In this document: positions 6,826-7,476 of the stretch, piece by piece
Layout: the number at the start of each line of letters is the position of its first letter
Numbering within the stretch: position 1 is the stretch's first letter
From: Gammaproteobacteria bacterium
GTDB taxonomy: Bacteria > Pseudomonadota > Gammaproteobacteria > Pseudomonadales > Azotimanducaceae
Length of the DNA stretch: 7,476 nt
Direction: 5' to 3'
NCBI GenBank assembly: GCA_018667205.1
Contig: JABIVN010000043.1
Location: forward strand, 1-7,476
Notes under the pieces: model-generated
Seen by the model: the letters and a program-made list of their open reading frames with translations, nothing else
The model's database searches: none
Told to the model about the DNA's origin: nothing
Translations under genes and position numbers: made by a program

Positions 6826-7476
6826 TTAACCAACTCGCCGGCGTTCCAATTCCTGAACAATCTCTACGTGTTTTTCTCTTGATAGGGCGTATTTGAAGAA
6901 GAGCAAAAGCGCCAGCAGGCTAAAGACGGAGGTTGCCGGCCCCTGGAATAGCCCAAGATTGAAAATCACATCCGGTTGCACCTGCCCCGGCACAGCGTTC
7001 TTGGGAAAAGCAATAAAATCCAGCGCAAGACCACCCATCACTGTGCCAAGGGCCACGGCGGCTTTCCCGGCAAACGCCCGTGCTGAATAAATGATACCTT
7101 CCTGTCGCTCACCGGTAACCAATTCCAGCTCATCCGTGATGTCAGCAAACATGGAGTTGATCGTGATGTAGATGACCGGCGCAGCAATCGCTGCACAGAA
7201 GCCTGCAAAAATTAACATCGGCACAATCGACCAATGACCGTTTTCAGGCAAAAGGCCGAATAGTCGCAGGACAATGAGGACGTTTACACTGATTATCGTC
7301 ACGACACATCCGTTGATCAGACACCACTTTTTATCGAACTTTCGTGCCGCAAATGCCGCCAGCACAGAACCAAACGGCAGACCAATCAATACACCCAGCG
7401 GGATTAATCGTAGTTGGTTTGTCTCCAGGCCCCAAAAATAGATCCCCATAAAGGGTGTAAACGCGGCCTCAATTGA
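6826..7476 (-). CDS. GPH-type MFS transporter (C-terminal part, cut by window end)
   Basis: The frame stays open from the stop at 6828-6826 to the window edge, giving 216 residues of a larger protein. The first visible residues, SIEAAFTPFMGIYFWG, precede an ATG at 7449, which is therefore an internal Met rather than the start. Membrane segments are seen at about 24-45, 51-76, 84-106, 134-157 and 179-198. Between the third and fourth is FADITDELELVTGERQEG (110-127), the conserved cytoplasmic loop of the glycoside-pentoside-hexuronide:cation symporter family (MFS_2). These inner-membrane carriers import sugars and related solutes with Na+ or H+, but many homologues beside catabolic genes have unknown substrates. 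Family members are about 440-500 residues, so roughly half is present. The stop lies nine bases from the stop of the convergent VOC gene. A role in importing the operon's substrate is inferred only from proximity. Confidence 0.88.
   Translation of the reverse strand, partial: SIEAAFTPFMGIYFWGLETNQLRLIPLGVLIGLPFGSVLAAFAARKFDKKWCLINGCVVTIISVNVLIVLRLFGLLPENGHWSIVPMLIFAGFCAAIAAPVIYITINSMFADITDELELVTGERQEGIIYSARAFAGKAAVALGTVMGGLALDFIAFPKNAVPGQVQPDVIFNLGLFQGPATSVFSLLALLLFFKYALSREKHVEIVQELERRRVG

Noticed and set aside
6790..6880. Bidirectional terminator between the convergent VOC and transporter genes
   Set aside because: The gap is nine bases, and the only local palindrome (CGCCGGCG) has no adjacent T tract on either strand.

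Overview
The window looks like a chromosomal segment from a Gram-negative bacterium, most likely a gammaproteobacterium. This is inferred from the QueA sequence, from two exported (periplasmic-type) enzymes with Sec signal peptides, and from moderate base composition; the species cannot be named. No rRNA, tRNA, CRISPR array, transposase or phage gene is visible.

Layout. The left edge (1-449, minus strand) holds the N-terminal part of queA, a tRNA queuosine biosynthesis gene, cut by the window start. After a gene-free stretch of about 310 bases comes a complete minus-strand gene for a class B flavoprotein monooxygenase of the Baeyer-Villiger type (763-2559). A 325-base divergent intergenic region (2560-2884) separates it from a plus-strand cluster. 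That region contains a perfect 6-3-6 palindrome and a four-copy 9-bp tandem repeat.

The plus-strand cluster (2885-6816) has four tightly packed genes: a secreted eight-bladed PQQ-dehydrogenase-like propeller without a cytochrome domain, an RDD-family membrane protein, a small four-helix membrane protein, and a secreted protein with two complete VOC (glyoxalase-fold) modules. Two junctions overlap by 8 bases and the third gap is 12 bases, so this is almost certainly one operon. At the right edge a convergent minus-strand gene (6826-7476, cut by the window end) encodes the C-terminal part of a GPH-type (sodium/sugar symporter-like) MFS transporter.

How the parts may work together (inference). 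The monooxygenase, the exported quinoprotein and metal-dependent VOC protein, and the transporter resemble an uptake and oxidation module for an unidentified alcohol or ketone. The propeller would oxidise an alcohol in the periplasm. Either small membrane protein could anchor it or pass electrons on. The VOC protein would process a product in the periplasm. The monooxygenase would turn a ketone into an ester or lactone in the cytoplasm. The least familiar element is the PQQ-like / RDD / four-helix / secreted double-VOC operon. Short in-phase tandem repeats at three places in and beside it are a second curiosity.
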